Assembly (NCBI RefSeq): GCF_910591885.1 | Contig: NC_063279.1 | Location: 14,818,001 to 14,882,000 of the forward strand | Source: Bombus terrestris | Lineage: Eukaryota > Arthropoda > Insecta > Hymenoptera > Apidae | Reading direction: 5' to 3' | DNA length: 64,000 bases | Shown here: piece by piece, positions 21,501 to 32,730 of the stretch | Layout: each line of letters starts with the position of its first letter | Numbering within the stretch: position 1 is the first letter of the stretch | Notes under the pieces: model-generated | Databases searched by the model: none | The model's input: the letters and a program-made list of their open reading frames with translations, nothing else | What the model was told of the DNA's origin: nothing | Translations under genes and position numbers: made by a program

Positions 21501-24500
21501 CAGTAATCGACCTGTCTTTCGTATACGTAATAATTGCCCCTTGCTCTAACATACAGTGTAACTTAGACGCTAACGAAGGGTAAAGTTCGTCATCCCGTTG
21601 ACCGCGGATTCGTTATTGAGCCTAGGATCATTGTCAATAGCTTCTCGAGTATCTAATTATCGCGATTACTTGTCCAATTCCATCATAGTCATATTTGCAC
21701 TAGTAAATATCTCCTCTATCGCATAACGATCACGTCTAGCGTCAATAGGGATTCGTTTCACGCCCTTAACCCTAACTCTAATCGTAACGCCAACCCGACA
21801 TCAGAAGTGGGATCAGTGCCGATTATAACAGTGTTAGAACTTACGACCATCGCGCGCGAGTAACCCAGTCGCTAGTGCAAAATCGAGTGTGAAACCTAAC
21901 AAGTTTTCGCTACCACGTTTTAACCCTTAAAATCGCACGTTCCGACCCCGCTGCACGGGGCGCAACTGTCAACCTGATTATGAAAGAAAACCATAATTTC
22001 AATAACAAGTGGCGAGTCGACTTCTACGTACTGGAAGCATCATCGGGTAGATCAAGTCATCTGGGTGAGTCGTTTCCATTTTACTCCGATTCGGGAGCCG
22101 AGCGTTCACTAATTAAAGAGTCCGTGGCCTCGAGATTTCTGGCAAAAGAATGACTGACATATTAGTAATGCGAGGAGCAGGAAATACTTGTATTAAACAT
22201 ACGCCTCCCATTTGTTCATCGTGTGTATTAATGATTTTTACATTGAAGACAATTTCTCATGTCCTTGCTGATAGTTATCTAAAATATGATATCGCGATTA
22301 GTTGCGGAACTCTAAGTCTGGGTTTTGACGTAACATTACACAAAATAGCCTCGCTATGTGTAAAACAAAAATAATTAATGTCTGTAATGAAACCACTGCA
22401 AACGAGATCGTCGTTAATGAAGCTGACACTGATGTACATGGTAATAATAAAAGTCGATCAATTTCTCTTCTCGACAAATTCAAAGATTCATTCGTTACGG
22501 ATTCCCTACGTATTCGCGTAAATACAGGCCGGTTAGAAATACGATTAATTGATCCTAACATCACCGTACGAGGAAGTTCTTATAGATTTAGTGAGGAGGA
22601 CCGAAGAGCGGTACGTGAGAAAATAAGCGTTTTAATTAAAGCAAAGATCATAAGGCCTAGTAATTCGCCATTCGCGAGCCTTACGTAACTCGTGAAGAAG
22701 AAAGCGGCTCAGATAGATTACGAGTGGTTCCTCGAGAACTAAATCAAAGTACCGTCGCGGATCGGTACCCTTTACTCCTTATTGCGGATCAAGTCGCGAG
22801 ATTGCAAGAGGCGAGATATTTTATTAGCCTGGATATGGCCAGCGGGTTTCACCAAATTCCTACTTATCCTAATTCAGCGCAGTATACAGCGTTCGTTACT
22901 CCCGACAGACAATATGAGTAGATAACGATGCCGTTTGGACTGAAAAATTGCGCCGTCCGTCTTTCGGAGGGCCATTCGCAAGGCCCTAGGCGACCTCGCT
23001 CATTCGTACGTTGTTATTTATTTCGATAACGTTCTAGTTATTGCCGACTCGATAGATCAAGCGTTAGGAAGATTGAACACCGTATTAGATACCCTCGTAA
23101 AAGCAGGATTCTCTGTTAACTTTGCGAAATGTTCTTTTCTAAAAACATCGGTGCTCTATTTGAGATATGTAATTCATAACGAAGAAGTCCGTCCCAACCC
23201 GGGTAAAATACACACCTTAAGTTCTTTACCTGTGCCAACGGCCGCCACACAGTTCAGGCAGTTCATAGGGTTAGCTTCATACTTCCGAAAGTTCATCCCT
23301 AAATTCTCACAGGTGATGAAACCCCTGTATGCGCTCATCTCAAATAACAGAAATATAACTTGGACAGATAGGCACGAGAAAATAAGACAACAGGCAGTTT
23401 CCGCCCTGACCGACGCGCCGGTGTTAATGATATTCGACCCCAGTTACCCGATAGAACTACATACTGACGCTAGCTCGGAGAGTTACGGGGCGATTTTGAC
23501 GCATCAAGTCGAAGGTAAAGGCAAAGCAATAGAGTATTACAGCAAAAGAACTACCCTCGCAGAATCTAGGTATAATTCCTACGAACTAGAGACGTTAGCA
23601 GTCGTAAACGCAGTCGAGCGTTTCCGTCACTATCTACATGGACGGGAATTTCTTGTCGTCACGGATTGCGACTCGTCGAAAGCGTCGAGTAATAAAGTAC
23701 ATTTAAATGACAGGGACCATCGGTGATGGGCCTACTTGCAGACTTTTGTTTTTGACATTATGTATCTGGAAAGTAAACGGACAGCCCACGTAGATTTCTT
23801 CTCGCGAAACCCCGTAGATTTAGACCACCGTAAAATTGATAAAATTGCGGAGAAAGAAATCAATCTGGCCGAAATATCGGAAGACTGGCTACTAGCCGAA
23901 CAACGTCGTGATTCTCAAACCTTGGAAATCGTCAAGGAATTGCAAAACGATGAGCTCGCGGAAGACACCGCGAATACATACGAATTACGGTCCGGTACTC
24001 TTTACCGTAGGATACAAAGAAAAGACAGGACTCTCTGTTTACCTGTAGTCCTAAGAGGTTTTAGATAGTCTGTTATTAACCATGTGCACCAGTCAATTAT
24101 GCACTTAGGTTGGGAGAAAACGCTCGAGAAACTATACGAGTATTACTGGTTCGAAGGGATGGCGAAGTACGTTCGCCGATTCATTGAGAACTGTCATGCT
24201 TGTCAAGTTTCGAAAGCTAGTTCAGGTAAGATACAAGCCGAACTACATCCTATACCTAAGACCAGCATGCCCTGGCATACGGTCCACATGGACATAACAG
24301 GCAAGTTGAGTGGTAAAAGCGATTCAAAGGAGTACGTCATTGTTTTGATCAACGTGCTCACTAAATTCGTATACCTGCATCATAATCGTAAGATAGATTT
24401 CCATAACACCATTAAAGCGCTTAAATCCGCTATATTTTTATTCGGAAGTCCCTGCCGGATAATAGCAGATCAGGAAAGATGTTCTAAGGGTAAAGAATTT

Positions 24501-27500
24501 CGAGAATTCTGCGAAAGCAAACGAATTAAAGTTCGCTTGATAGCGACCGGTGCTAGTAGAGCCAATAGACAGGTAGAGCGTGTTATGCGTACATTGAAAA
24601 TATGTTCACGGTAGTAGAGACGACCGGGCGGTCATGGCAAGACGCGATTGGGGAGATACAATTGGCCCTGAATTGCACCACCAACCGCGTGACTAAGGCG
24701 AGCCCACTGAAACTACTAATCGGTAGGACAGCAAGACCGTACGACTTGTTGCTACCTGATAGCGTTGAAGAAAGAGGAATAGACATCTCCGATGTAAGAC
24801 AACAGGCGACAAAAAAAAAAAAAAAAAAATATAGCAAGTAGCGCCAAACACGACAAAGAAAGATTCGATAACACCAAAGCTAAAGTGGTTAGGTTTAATG
24901 TCGGTGATTTCGTACCACGCAAAAACGAGAAAAGAAACCAAACCAAGCTAGAGCCAAAATTCAAGGGTCCATTCGTAATAGCAGAGATTTTGGAAGGGGA
25001 TAGATATACTTTAAAGACATTAGATGGCAAACGATCGTATAAATACAGTCATGACAGATTAAGAAAATGCCGAATAGTTGCGTTCCTGCTGAGTTGGACG
25101 TCTGTAGTGATGACAATGGCAGTGACAATGACGATATGACTACACCGATCTCAGAGGATCATTAACACTATGACTATGACATGTAACATAGTTACATGTA
25201 ACATGTAACATAGACATGTAACACAAGCCTAGTGTTACCATACACTAGCACACAAGCCTAGTGCGACCACACACTAGCATTCGATATTTCCACACAAGCC
25301 TAGTGTGACCACACACTAGCATTCGATATTTCCACACAAGCCTAGTGCGACCACACACTAGCATTCGATATTCCCACATAAGCCTAGTGTGACCACACAC
25401 TAGCATTCAGTGTCTCCATACACGCCTATTACATCAATGCACTCGTGTTCAGTGTCTCCATACACTGCACTCGCATTCAGTGTCTCCATACACGCCTATT
25501 ACATCAATGCACTCGTGTTCAGTGTCTCCATACACTGCACTCGCATTCAGTGTCTCCATACACGCCTATTACATCAATGCACCCGTGTTCAGTGTCCCCA
25601 TACACTGCACTCGCATTCAGTGTCTTCATACACACCTATTACGTCAATGCACCCGCACTCAGTGTCTCCACACACGCCCAGTGCGGTAATATGATCCAAC
25701 AAACTGAGACTCGTCCGTGTACGAAATCGAAAATGATCTGTCATGTCATTACGGTCTGACTGGTAACTCACAAAATGCAACTGGCGCTTTGAATACCAAT
25801 CATAATGCTACTGACTTTTGTGTTTTTTTTCTTCCCTACTTTATCATTGAACGTCCGATCGAAATTTTTGTTGTTAACCTGGGCCCTTGATCTATTTGGA
25901 CAGTTAGTTAAACCATAAATAAACTAGTGTAATATAATTTAGCTAAACTATAAAGGAGTAAAATATTAGTCATATCAAGTCTAATGTTGGGAGAACCCAA
26001 TATTTTAGATCCACCCGAGGACGTGTGATAGTCAGAATGGCCGTGTCGGAGATGAAAGAACACAGGAACCTTCCCTTTGGAACTTTGGGAAGACCCCTAG
26101 TATTGTAATTTAGATTTCACCATAGCCGTATTAAGAAACTGTTGTCATTCGATCCGACTGTATTTATTTGAGATTTATGATAGTGAGCTCGGGCTCGAGG
26201 CGACAATCAGTCGCCGAACGTAGCCACGGTCAAAGGGATGAACGTTTTGTCTAACAAAGGCATGAAGTAATTCTATAGCTCTCCTTAAAAGAAATACTTG
26301 GGACAGGGCACGACGGTAAACGTTTCAATGGTTTCTGCCCCGTGGCTCGCCACACGCAGACTTTGTCCTTCGGGTAAGATGATTGCCAGATGCCAACGCA
26401 TCTCCACAGTATATGTTTAGCTGGGCGAGGACCCGCTACGAATATTAAGTTTCAATTATACAAAGTCTTTCAAATAGACAAATAGCCTGTGCCCCAACTA
26501 CGGGAAGATAAGAGAAATCTATCCTTCCACGAACGACGCTTCTCGCTAGCAACTTTCCCCAAGGACGGCTAATATTTTTCTCTAACCACCAACATGGAAA
26601 TTGACCAATTAACAGCAACGTCAATTTCCCTCACCCTTCGAACGAAGACTTTTCTCCACGAATCCGATGATCTCGTGCCCTTAGGCACACCCATCATAGT
26701 TTTCTTCGACAGCGTCACCGCGACGGAGAGTCATTCTCTCTAGTGCGATCTCATCAGTAATCGACCTGTCTTTCGTATACGTAATAATTGCCCCTTGCTC
26801 TAACATACAGTGTAACTTAGACGCTAACGAAGGGTAAAGTTCGTCATCCCGTTGACCGCGGATTCGTTATTGAGCCTAGGATCATTGTCAATAGCTTCTC
26901 GAGTATCTAATTATCGCGATTACTTGTCCAATTCCATCATAGTCATATTTGCACTAGTAAATATCTCCTCTATCGCATAACGATCACGTCTAGCGTCAAT
27001 AGGGATTCGTTTCACGCCCTTAACCCTAACTCTAATCGTAACGCCAACCCGACATATATATATTATGTATATATATAAACATTGTACGTACATATATATA
27101 TGTATGTAGAATGTTTTATATTTCTTATTTATACTGTTTTCAGTTGTCGATGATGGCGGTGAATCATGGAAATATAGCTTAAGGGTAAATATTTTATAGC
27201 CAACTATTTACAAATATTTATAAATGTATTATAATTGTAAAATTATACATTTTTATTTACTTTATAATTAATATTTTATTTTCTTTAGCCTTGTACGGAG
27301 TGTCTGTTTGTAGTAATTTTCCATCATTTTGGAGAAGTTCTTGTACCAGTTTTAGTTGAATTAATGCAAAGACATCATCAACCAGTTGACCCGAATAATT
27401 TGCATGCTATTCTAGTAAAAGATGCAGTATATAATGCAGTTGGTTTGGCTGCATTTGATTTATACGATGAGGTAAGAACAAAATATCACAAAAAAATCAG

Positions 27501-28969
27501 TGTAAATAGTCAGTCATCCAGTTTATCACGCTTCTATTTACTAGGTAAATTTTGATCAATGGTTTTCAACTACCTTAAAAGAAGAGTTGAAAATTCGAAG
27601 TAACAATTATAGAATTATTAGAAGACGAGTATGTTGGCTTATTGGGCGCTGGACAAGTAAGTAAAGTGCAGCTTTTTAAACAAGTAGGATTTATTATGTA
27701 ATAATCTTGTATTGTAATAAAATTGCAGCTGTTAAGTTAAGTACAGAGTTAAGACCAGAATTATACAAACTTATGGTTGAAGTTTTGAGTCCTGAAGAAG
27801 ATCTGGGTGTTCGCTTAGCAGCAAGCGATGCTTTAAAACTTGCGATAGATGATTTTCAATTTAATCCGGAAGAATTCTCGCCATATTTAGAACCAGCATT
27901 CTCTTTATTATTTTCGCTCCTAAAAGAAGTAAAAGAATGTGATACCAAGGTATGTATGTATATACTGTTATATGTTACTTTTAAAATATTGTTGTAGTTC
28001 GCAAAAACATATTTTAAATAATTTTCAGATGTATGTGTTATACGTGTTATCATTTATGATTGAACGTGCTGGTAGTGAAATAAACCCACTTGTTGGAGCC
28101 CTCAGTTCATATTTGCCAGCACTTTGGCAAGAATGTGAAGAACATAATATGCTAAGATGTGCTATAATTTCAACACTTGTACATCTGGAAAAGGTACATA
28201 TTTTTTATATTGTTTAATGAATTAAACTATATTAATATAAATCAAATTATTAATTTTGATATTGATAAATCAAATATATAACTCAATGATTTTATTAAAA
28301 ATTTTAAATAATAGATAATATTTGAATTATTTTTTAGGCTTTAGGTTCTGAAAGCGTCCTTATAGAACCACAAGTAGTAGGTGTTATTGCATTAAGTTGT
28401 GACGTCAATCAAAATTGTCACGTTTATTTGTTAGAAGATGGCTTGCGATTACGGTCAGCTTTACTGCAAAATGCAGCTGCACCAACATTGGCTATAACGG
28501 AACTGACTAAAAATTTGCCTGCTGTATTAGGTTAGTAAATAATTCTATTTGACTATGATTCTTATAAACATGCAGAAAACTTGATGATCTTTATATTTTT
28601 CAGAAAAATCATTTGAACATTTAAAATTATGTTTGTATATAGTTCAAGCATATGTAATATTAAGTCCCCAAGAATTTTTAAGTCAAAGAGGAGCGATTAT
28701 AATCGAAACACTTAGGCCACTTTTAGGAGATTTGAACTCGGAAGGAGTTGTAATGATAATGACAGTGTTTGAAATGTGTTTATGTGCTTCACCTCGGCAA
28801 AGTGCAAAACTTATTAAACCTGTTTTGATAACTATATTTGAGTGAGTATAGTTGCTTCAGTATGTTATAACAAGTTATGCACATTAATATTTCTTTGAAT
28901 TTTGATAGAAATATGTATAAGGAAGAAGAAGTTACGATGACGATGACTATGTATTTATCTATCGTGGCA
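13778..28969 (+). CDS. IPO11: Importin-11, exons up to a satellite junction (3' part missing)
   Basis: A karyopherin-beta nuclear import receptor that binds RanGTP and carries cargo such as UBE2E enzymes and RPL12 into the nucleus (known for the human protein). Coding exons: 13778-13900, 14104-14204, 14295-14408, 14490-14896, 14980-15243, 15318-15473, 27144-27184, 27289-27471, 27545-27656, 27729-27949, 28029-28193, 28338-28530, 28604-28841 and 28909-28969. All have GT/AG borders and compatible phases and give 793 codons. Matches include QDPTILKPAEQTLKQWETE, INIRWMAILCFKNGVDKYWR, KDAVYNAVGLAAFDLYDE and EEHNMLRCAIISTLVHLE. The N-terminus is the importin-beta N-terminal domain, followed by HEAT repeats. 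Human IPO11 has 975 residues, so about 180 are missing. The last exon runs into satellite at about 28970 and would stop at 29003-29005. One intron holds an 11.5-kb retrotransposon dimer. Confidence 0.93.
15537..16547 (+). repeat. LTR 1 (5' outer)
   Basis: 1011 bp, beginning TGTCGG and ending CCGACA, a 6-bp perfect inverted repeat with canonical TG...CA ends. By eye it differs from LTR2 at two or more sites (15750 and 16481), where LTR2 and LTR3 agree. It contains TTCTTTCTC-poor, GC-balanced sequence with no long frame. Promoter elements were not identified. Confidence 0.9.
16548..16568 (+). other. Primer-binding-site candidate, copy 1
   Basis: TCAGAAGTGGGAT follows the LTR directly. From memory it matches the complement of the 3' end of an insect tRNA-Leu, but without the TGG that pairs with the tRNA CCA tail. 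If so, priming would start inside the tRNA 3' end. The same sequence follows LTR2 at 21801. Confidence 0.4.
16727..19885 (+). pseudogene. Gypsy pol remnant, copy 1 (PR-RT-RNaseH-IN)
   Basis: The protease piece 16727-16900 has the aspartic-protease DSGA motif (Asp at residue 37). The region 16897-17435 continues into reverse transcriptase after frame changes. RT block 17471-17668 has the first catalytic Asp (LDMASGFHQIP, Asp codon 17579-17581). RT block 17700-18473 reads YFDN at 17766-17777, so the second Asp of the YxDD box is Asn. RNase H follows (HTDAS at about 18210). Integrase at 18800-19361 has an HHCC zinc region and the DDE triad (19038, 19215, 19323). The integrase C-terminus at 19349-19885 has a GPF-type module. 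Breaks are in-frame stops near 17434, 17666, 18471 and 18813 and frameshifts near 16898, 17100, 17450, 17705 and 19345. No intact polyprotein is possible. Confidence 0.88.
19912..20440 (+). repeat. 3' non-coding tandem repeats of the LTR element, copy 1
   Basis: Two repeat families follow the integrase end. The first is 42-44 bp units (about 19968-20150) containing CTAGTGTG-ACCA-CACACTAG, a self-complementary 8-bp stem. The second is 70-bp units (20156, 20226 and on) with CATTCAGTGTCTCCATACAC. Short 'ORFs' here only reflect the repeat. The same array is in copy 2 at about 25165-25694. Confidence 0.8.
20441..20789 (+). other. Retroelement 3' leader region before LTR2
   Basis: No coding content. 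A purine-rich stretch ATAAAGGAGTAAAA at about 20694-20707 is the best polypurine-tract candidate but lies about 85 bp from the LTR edge, further than usual. A short hairpin TTGGG-AGAA-CCCAA follows at about 20733. Confidence 0.45.
20790..21800 (+). repeat. LTR 2 (central, shared by both copies)
   Basis: 1011 bp with the same TGTCGG/CCGACA ends as LTR1. It serves as the 3' LTR of copy 1 and the 5' LTR of copy 2. It matches LTR3 at the two positions where LTR1 differs. Confidence 0.9.
21980..25139 (+). pseudogene. Gypsy pol remnant, copy 2
   Basis: Offset +5253 from copy 1 and nearly identical, with the same stops and frameshifts and the same YFDN substitution in RT (23019-23030). By eye it differs at a few sites, for example C to T near 22733. 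An A-run in the integrase C-terminal part is 19 bases here (about 24811-24829) and 18 in copy 1 (about 19558-19575). This adds one more frameshift, so the 3' integrase frame splits at about 24841. Confidence 0.88.
26044..27054 (+). repeat. LTR 3 (3' outer)
   Basis: 1011 bp from TGTCGG to CCGACA. Directly after its CA the (TA)n sequence resumes, which defines the 3' insertion edge in IPO11 intron DNA. Confidence 0.9.
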
Positions 28970-31900
28970 ACAGAACGTTATACGTTATGTCGTAACAGTA
29001 TATAACGTTATACGTTGTATCGTAATACTATATAACATTATACGTTATATCGTAATAGTATAGGGTCATACGTTATGTCTTAATACTATGTAACGTTATA
29101 CGTTATATCGTAATAGTATATAACGTTATACGTTATATCGTAGTACTATATGGCATTATACGTTATATTGTAATAGTATAGCGTTATACGTTATGTCGTA
29201 ATACTATATAACGTTATACGTTATATCGTAATAGTATAGCGTTATACGTTATGTCGTAATACTATATAACGTTATACGTTATATAGTAATACTACATAAC
29301 GTTGTACGTTATATCGTAATGCTATACAGCGTTATACTTTATATCGTAATAGTATATAACGTTATAAGTGGTATCCTAATACTACATAACATTAAACGTT
29401 ATATCGTAACAGTATATAACGTTAAACGTTATATCGTAACAGTATATAACGTTATACGTTATATCGTAATACTATATAAGGTTATACGGTGTAACGGTAT
29501 ACTACATAACGTTATACGTTATATTGTAATGGTATATAACGTTATACGTTATATCGCAATGACATATAACGTTCTAAATTATATCGAAATACTATAAAAC
29601 GTTATACGTTATATCGTAATACTATGTAACGTTATACATTGTAACGGTATACTACATAACGTTATACGTTATATAGTAATATTATATAACGTTGTATCGT
29701 AATATTATAATAACGTTATATCGTAATTGAATATAACACTATACGTTATAGCGTAATGCTATACAGCGTTATACGTTATATCGTAATACTATGTAACGTT
29801 AAGCGTTATATCGTAATACTATATAAAGTTATACGTTATATCGTAATACTATATATCGTTATACGTTATATCGTAATACTATATAACGTTATACGTTGTA
29901 ACGGTATACTACATAACGTTATACGTTATATTGTAATATTATATAACGTTACATCGTAATATTATAATAACGTTATATCGTAATTATAATATAATATAAT
30001 ATAATATAATATAATATAATATAATATAATATAATATAATATAATATAAATTATAATATAATATCGTAATTATAAATATAATATCGTAGAGCTATACAGC
30101 GCTATACGTTATATCGCAATACTATACAACGTTATACGTTATATCGTAATACTATATAACGTTATACGTTATATCGAAATAGTATAGGGTCATACGTTAT
30201 GTCTTAATACTATGTAACGTTATACGTTATATCGTAATAGTATATAACGTTATACGTTATGTCGTAACAGTATATAACGTTATACGTTATATCGTAATAC
30301 TATATGGCATTATACGTTATATCGTAATAGTATAGCGTTATACGTTATGTCGTAATACTAAATAACGTTATACGTTATATCGTAATAGTATAGGGTCATA
30401 CGTTATGTCTTAATACTATGTAACGTTATACGTTATATCGTAATAGTATATAACGTTATACGTTATGTCGTAACAGTATATAACGTTATACGTTATATCG
30501 TAATACTATATGGCATTATACGTTATATCGTAATAGTATAGCGTTATACGTTATGTCGTAATACTAAATAACGTTATACGTTATATCGTAATAGTATAGC
30601 GTTATACGTTATGTCGTAATACTATATAACGATATACGTTGTATAGTAATACTACATAACGTTGTACGTTATATCGTAATGCTATACAGCGTTATACTTT
30701 ATATCGTAATAGTATATAACGTTATAAGTGGTATCCTAATACTACATATCGTTAAACGTTATATCGTAACAGTATATAACGTTAAACGTTATATCGTAAC
30801 AGTATATAACGTTATACGTTATATCGTAATACTATATAAGGTTATACGGTGTAACGGTATACTACATAACGTTATGCGTTATATCGTAATGTTATATAAC
30901 GTTATACGTTATATCGTAATGTTATATAACGTTATACGTTATATTGTAATACTTTGTAACGTTATACGTTGTAACTGTATACGACACAACGTTACACGTT
31001 ATATCGTAATATTTTTTAACGTTATACGTTATATCGTAATACTATACAACGTTATTCGTTATATCGTAATACTATATAGCATTATACGTTATATCGTAAT
31101 AATATACCGTTATACGTTATGTCGTAATACTATATAACGTTATACATTATAGCGTAATACTATGTAACGTTATACGTTGTAACTGTATACTACATAACGT
31201 TATTTGTTATATCGTAATGTGATATAACGTTATACGTTATATCGTAATGTGATATAACGTTATACGTTATATTGTAATACTATATAACGTTATACGTTGT
31301 AACTGTATACTACATAACGTTATGCGTTATATCGTAATACTATGTAACGTTATACGTTGTAACGGTATACAACATAACGTTATACTTTATATCGGAATAT
31401 TATATAACGTTATACGTTATATCGTAATGCTATACAGCGTTATACGTAATATTGTAATACTATATAACGTTATACGTTGTAACTGTATACTACATAACGT
31501 TATACGTTATATCGTAATATTATATGACGTAATATGTTATATCGTAATACTATATAAGGTTATACGGTGTAACGGTATACTACATAACGTTATGCGTTAT
31601 ATCGTAATGTTATATAACGTTATACGTTATATCGTAATGTTATATAACGTTATACATTATAGCGTAATACTATATAACGTTATACGTTATATCGAAATAC
31701 TATGCAACGTTATACGTTATATCGTAATACTATATAACGTTATACGTTGTATCGGTATACTACATAACGTTATACTTTATATAGTAATGCTATTCAACGT
31801 TATGCATTATATTCTAACACTATACAACGTTATACGTTACATCGTAGTACTATAGAACGTTATACGTTATATCGCAATGATATATAACGTTCTAAGTTAT

Positions 31901-32730
31901 ATCGAAATACTATACAACGTTATACGTTATATCGTAATACTATGTAACGTTATACGTAGTAACTGCATACTACAAAACGTTACACGTTATATCGTAATGT
32001 TATATAACGTTATACGTTATATCGTAGTACTATGTAACGTTATACGTTGTAACGGTATACTACATAACGTTATACGTTATAACATAATGCTATATAACGT
32101 TATGTGTTATATCGTAATACTACATGACGTTATACGATATATCGTAAATATATGTAACGTTATACGTTATATCGTAATATTATATAACGTTATTCGTTAT
32201 ATCGTAATGCTATATAGCGTTATACATTATATCGTAATACTAAATAAAGTTATACGTTATGTCGTAATACTATATAACGTTATACGTTGTAACCGTATAC
32301 TACGTAACGTTATACGTTATATCGTAATGTGATGTAACTTTATACGTTATATTGTAATACTATATAACGTTATACGTTGTAACTGTATACTACATAACGT
32401 TATACGTTATATCGTAATATTATTTAACGTTATACGTTATATCGTAATACTATATAACGTTATACGTTATATCGAAATACTATACAACGTTATACGTTAT
32501 ATCGTAATACTATGTAACGTTATACGTTGTAACGGTATACTACATAACGTTACACGTTATATCGTAATGTTACATAACGTTATACGTTATATCGTAATAC
32601 TATGTAACGTTATACGTTGTAACGGTATACTACATAACGTTATACGTTATATCATAATGTTATATAACGTTACACGTTATATCGTAATTCTATACAGCGT
32701 TATACGTTATATCGTAATACTATATAACGT
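28970..32730. repeat. 30-bp satellite, A-type block (start of right array)
   Basis: It starts abruptly after GTGGCA of an IPO11 codon run, with AACGTTATACGTTATGTCG at about 28974. The same monomer variants as 1-3220 recur, including the marker GTAGTAACTGCATACTACAA near 31960, which is also near 2390 and 33606. Monomers deleted to about 26-28 bp (AGTATAGCGTTATACG) are frequent between 29050 and 30600. Confidence 0.95.
29986..30049. repeat. (ATAAT)n microsatellite inside the satellite
   Basis: About 13 uninterrupted pentanucleotide units ATAAT within degenerate A-type monomers, plausibly grown from the TAATATTATAATA variant next to it. Confidence 0.9.

Larger units (their letters stand above)
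15537..27054 (+). mobile_element. Ty3/gypsy LTR retrotransposon, tandem dimer (LTR-int-LTR-int-LTR)
   Basis: Three 1011-bp LTRs (15537-16547, 20790-21800, 26044-27054) flank two internal regions (16548-20789 and 21801-26043). The repeat period is 5253/5254 bp. Outer junctions are in (TA)n DNA, so the short target duplication (TATA) cannot be sized. Both internal copies share all frame breaks in pol. Neither encodes a gag, because only 179 bp separate the LTR end from the protease fragment, and neither has an env-like gene. The domain order protease, reverse transcriptase, RNase H, integrase with a GPF-type end is that of Ty3/gypsy (Metaviridae). The dimer form suggests unequal or LTR-LTR recombination, not two independent insertions. 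Confidence 0.92.
15474..27143 (+). other. IPO11: IPO11 giant intron containing the LTR-element dimer
   Basis: The donor is GTAAAT at 15474 and the acceptor TTTTCAG ends at 27143. Phase is preserved (Gly/Val codon split 1+2), so a spliced product would remain in frame. Without the element, the intron would be only about 150 bp of (TA)n-rich DNA, like the other introns of the gene. A (CATA)/(TA) microsatellite at 15485-15536 and 27055-27080 was the insertion target. Confidence 0.85.
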
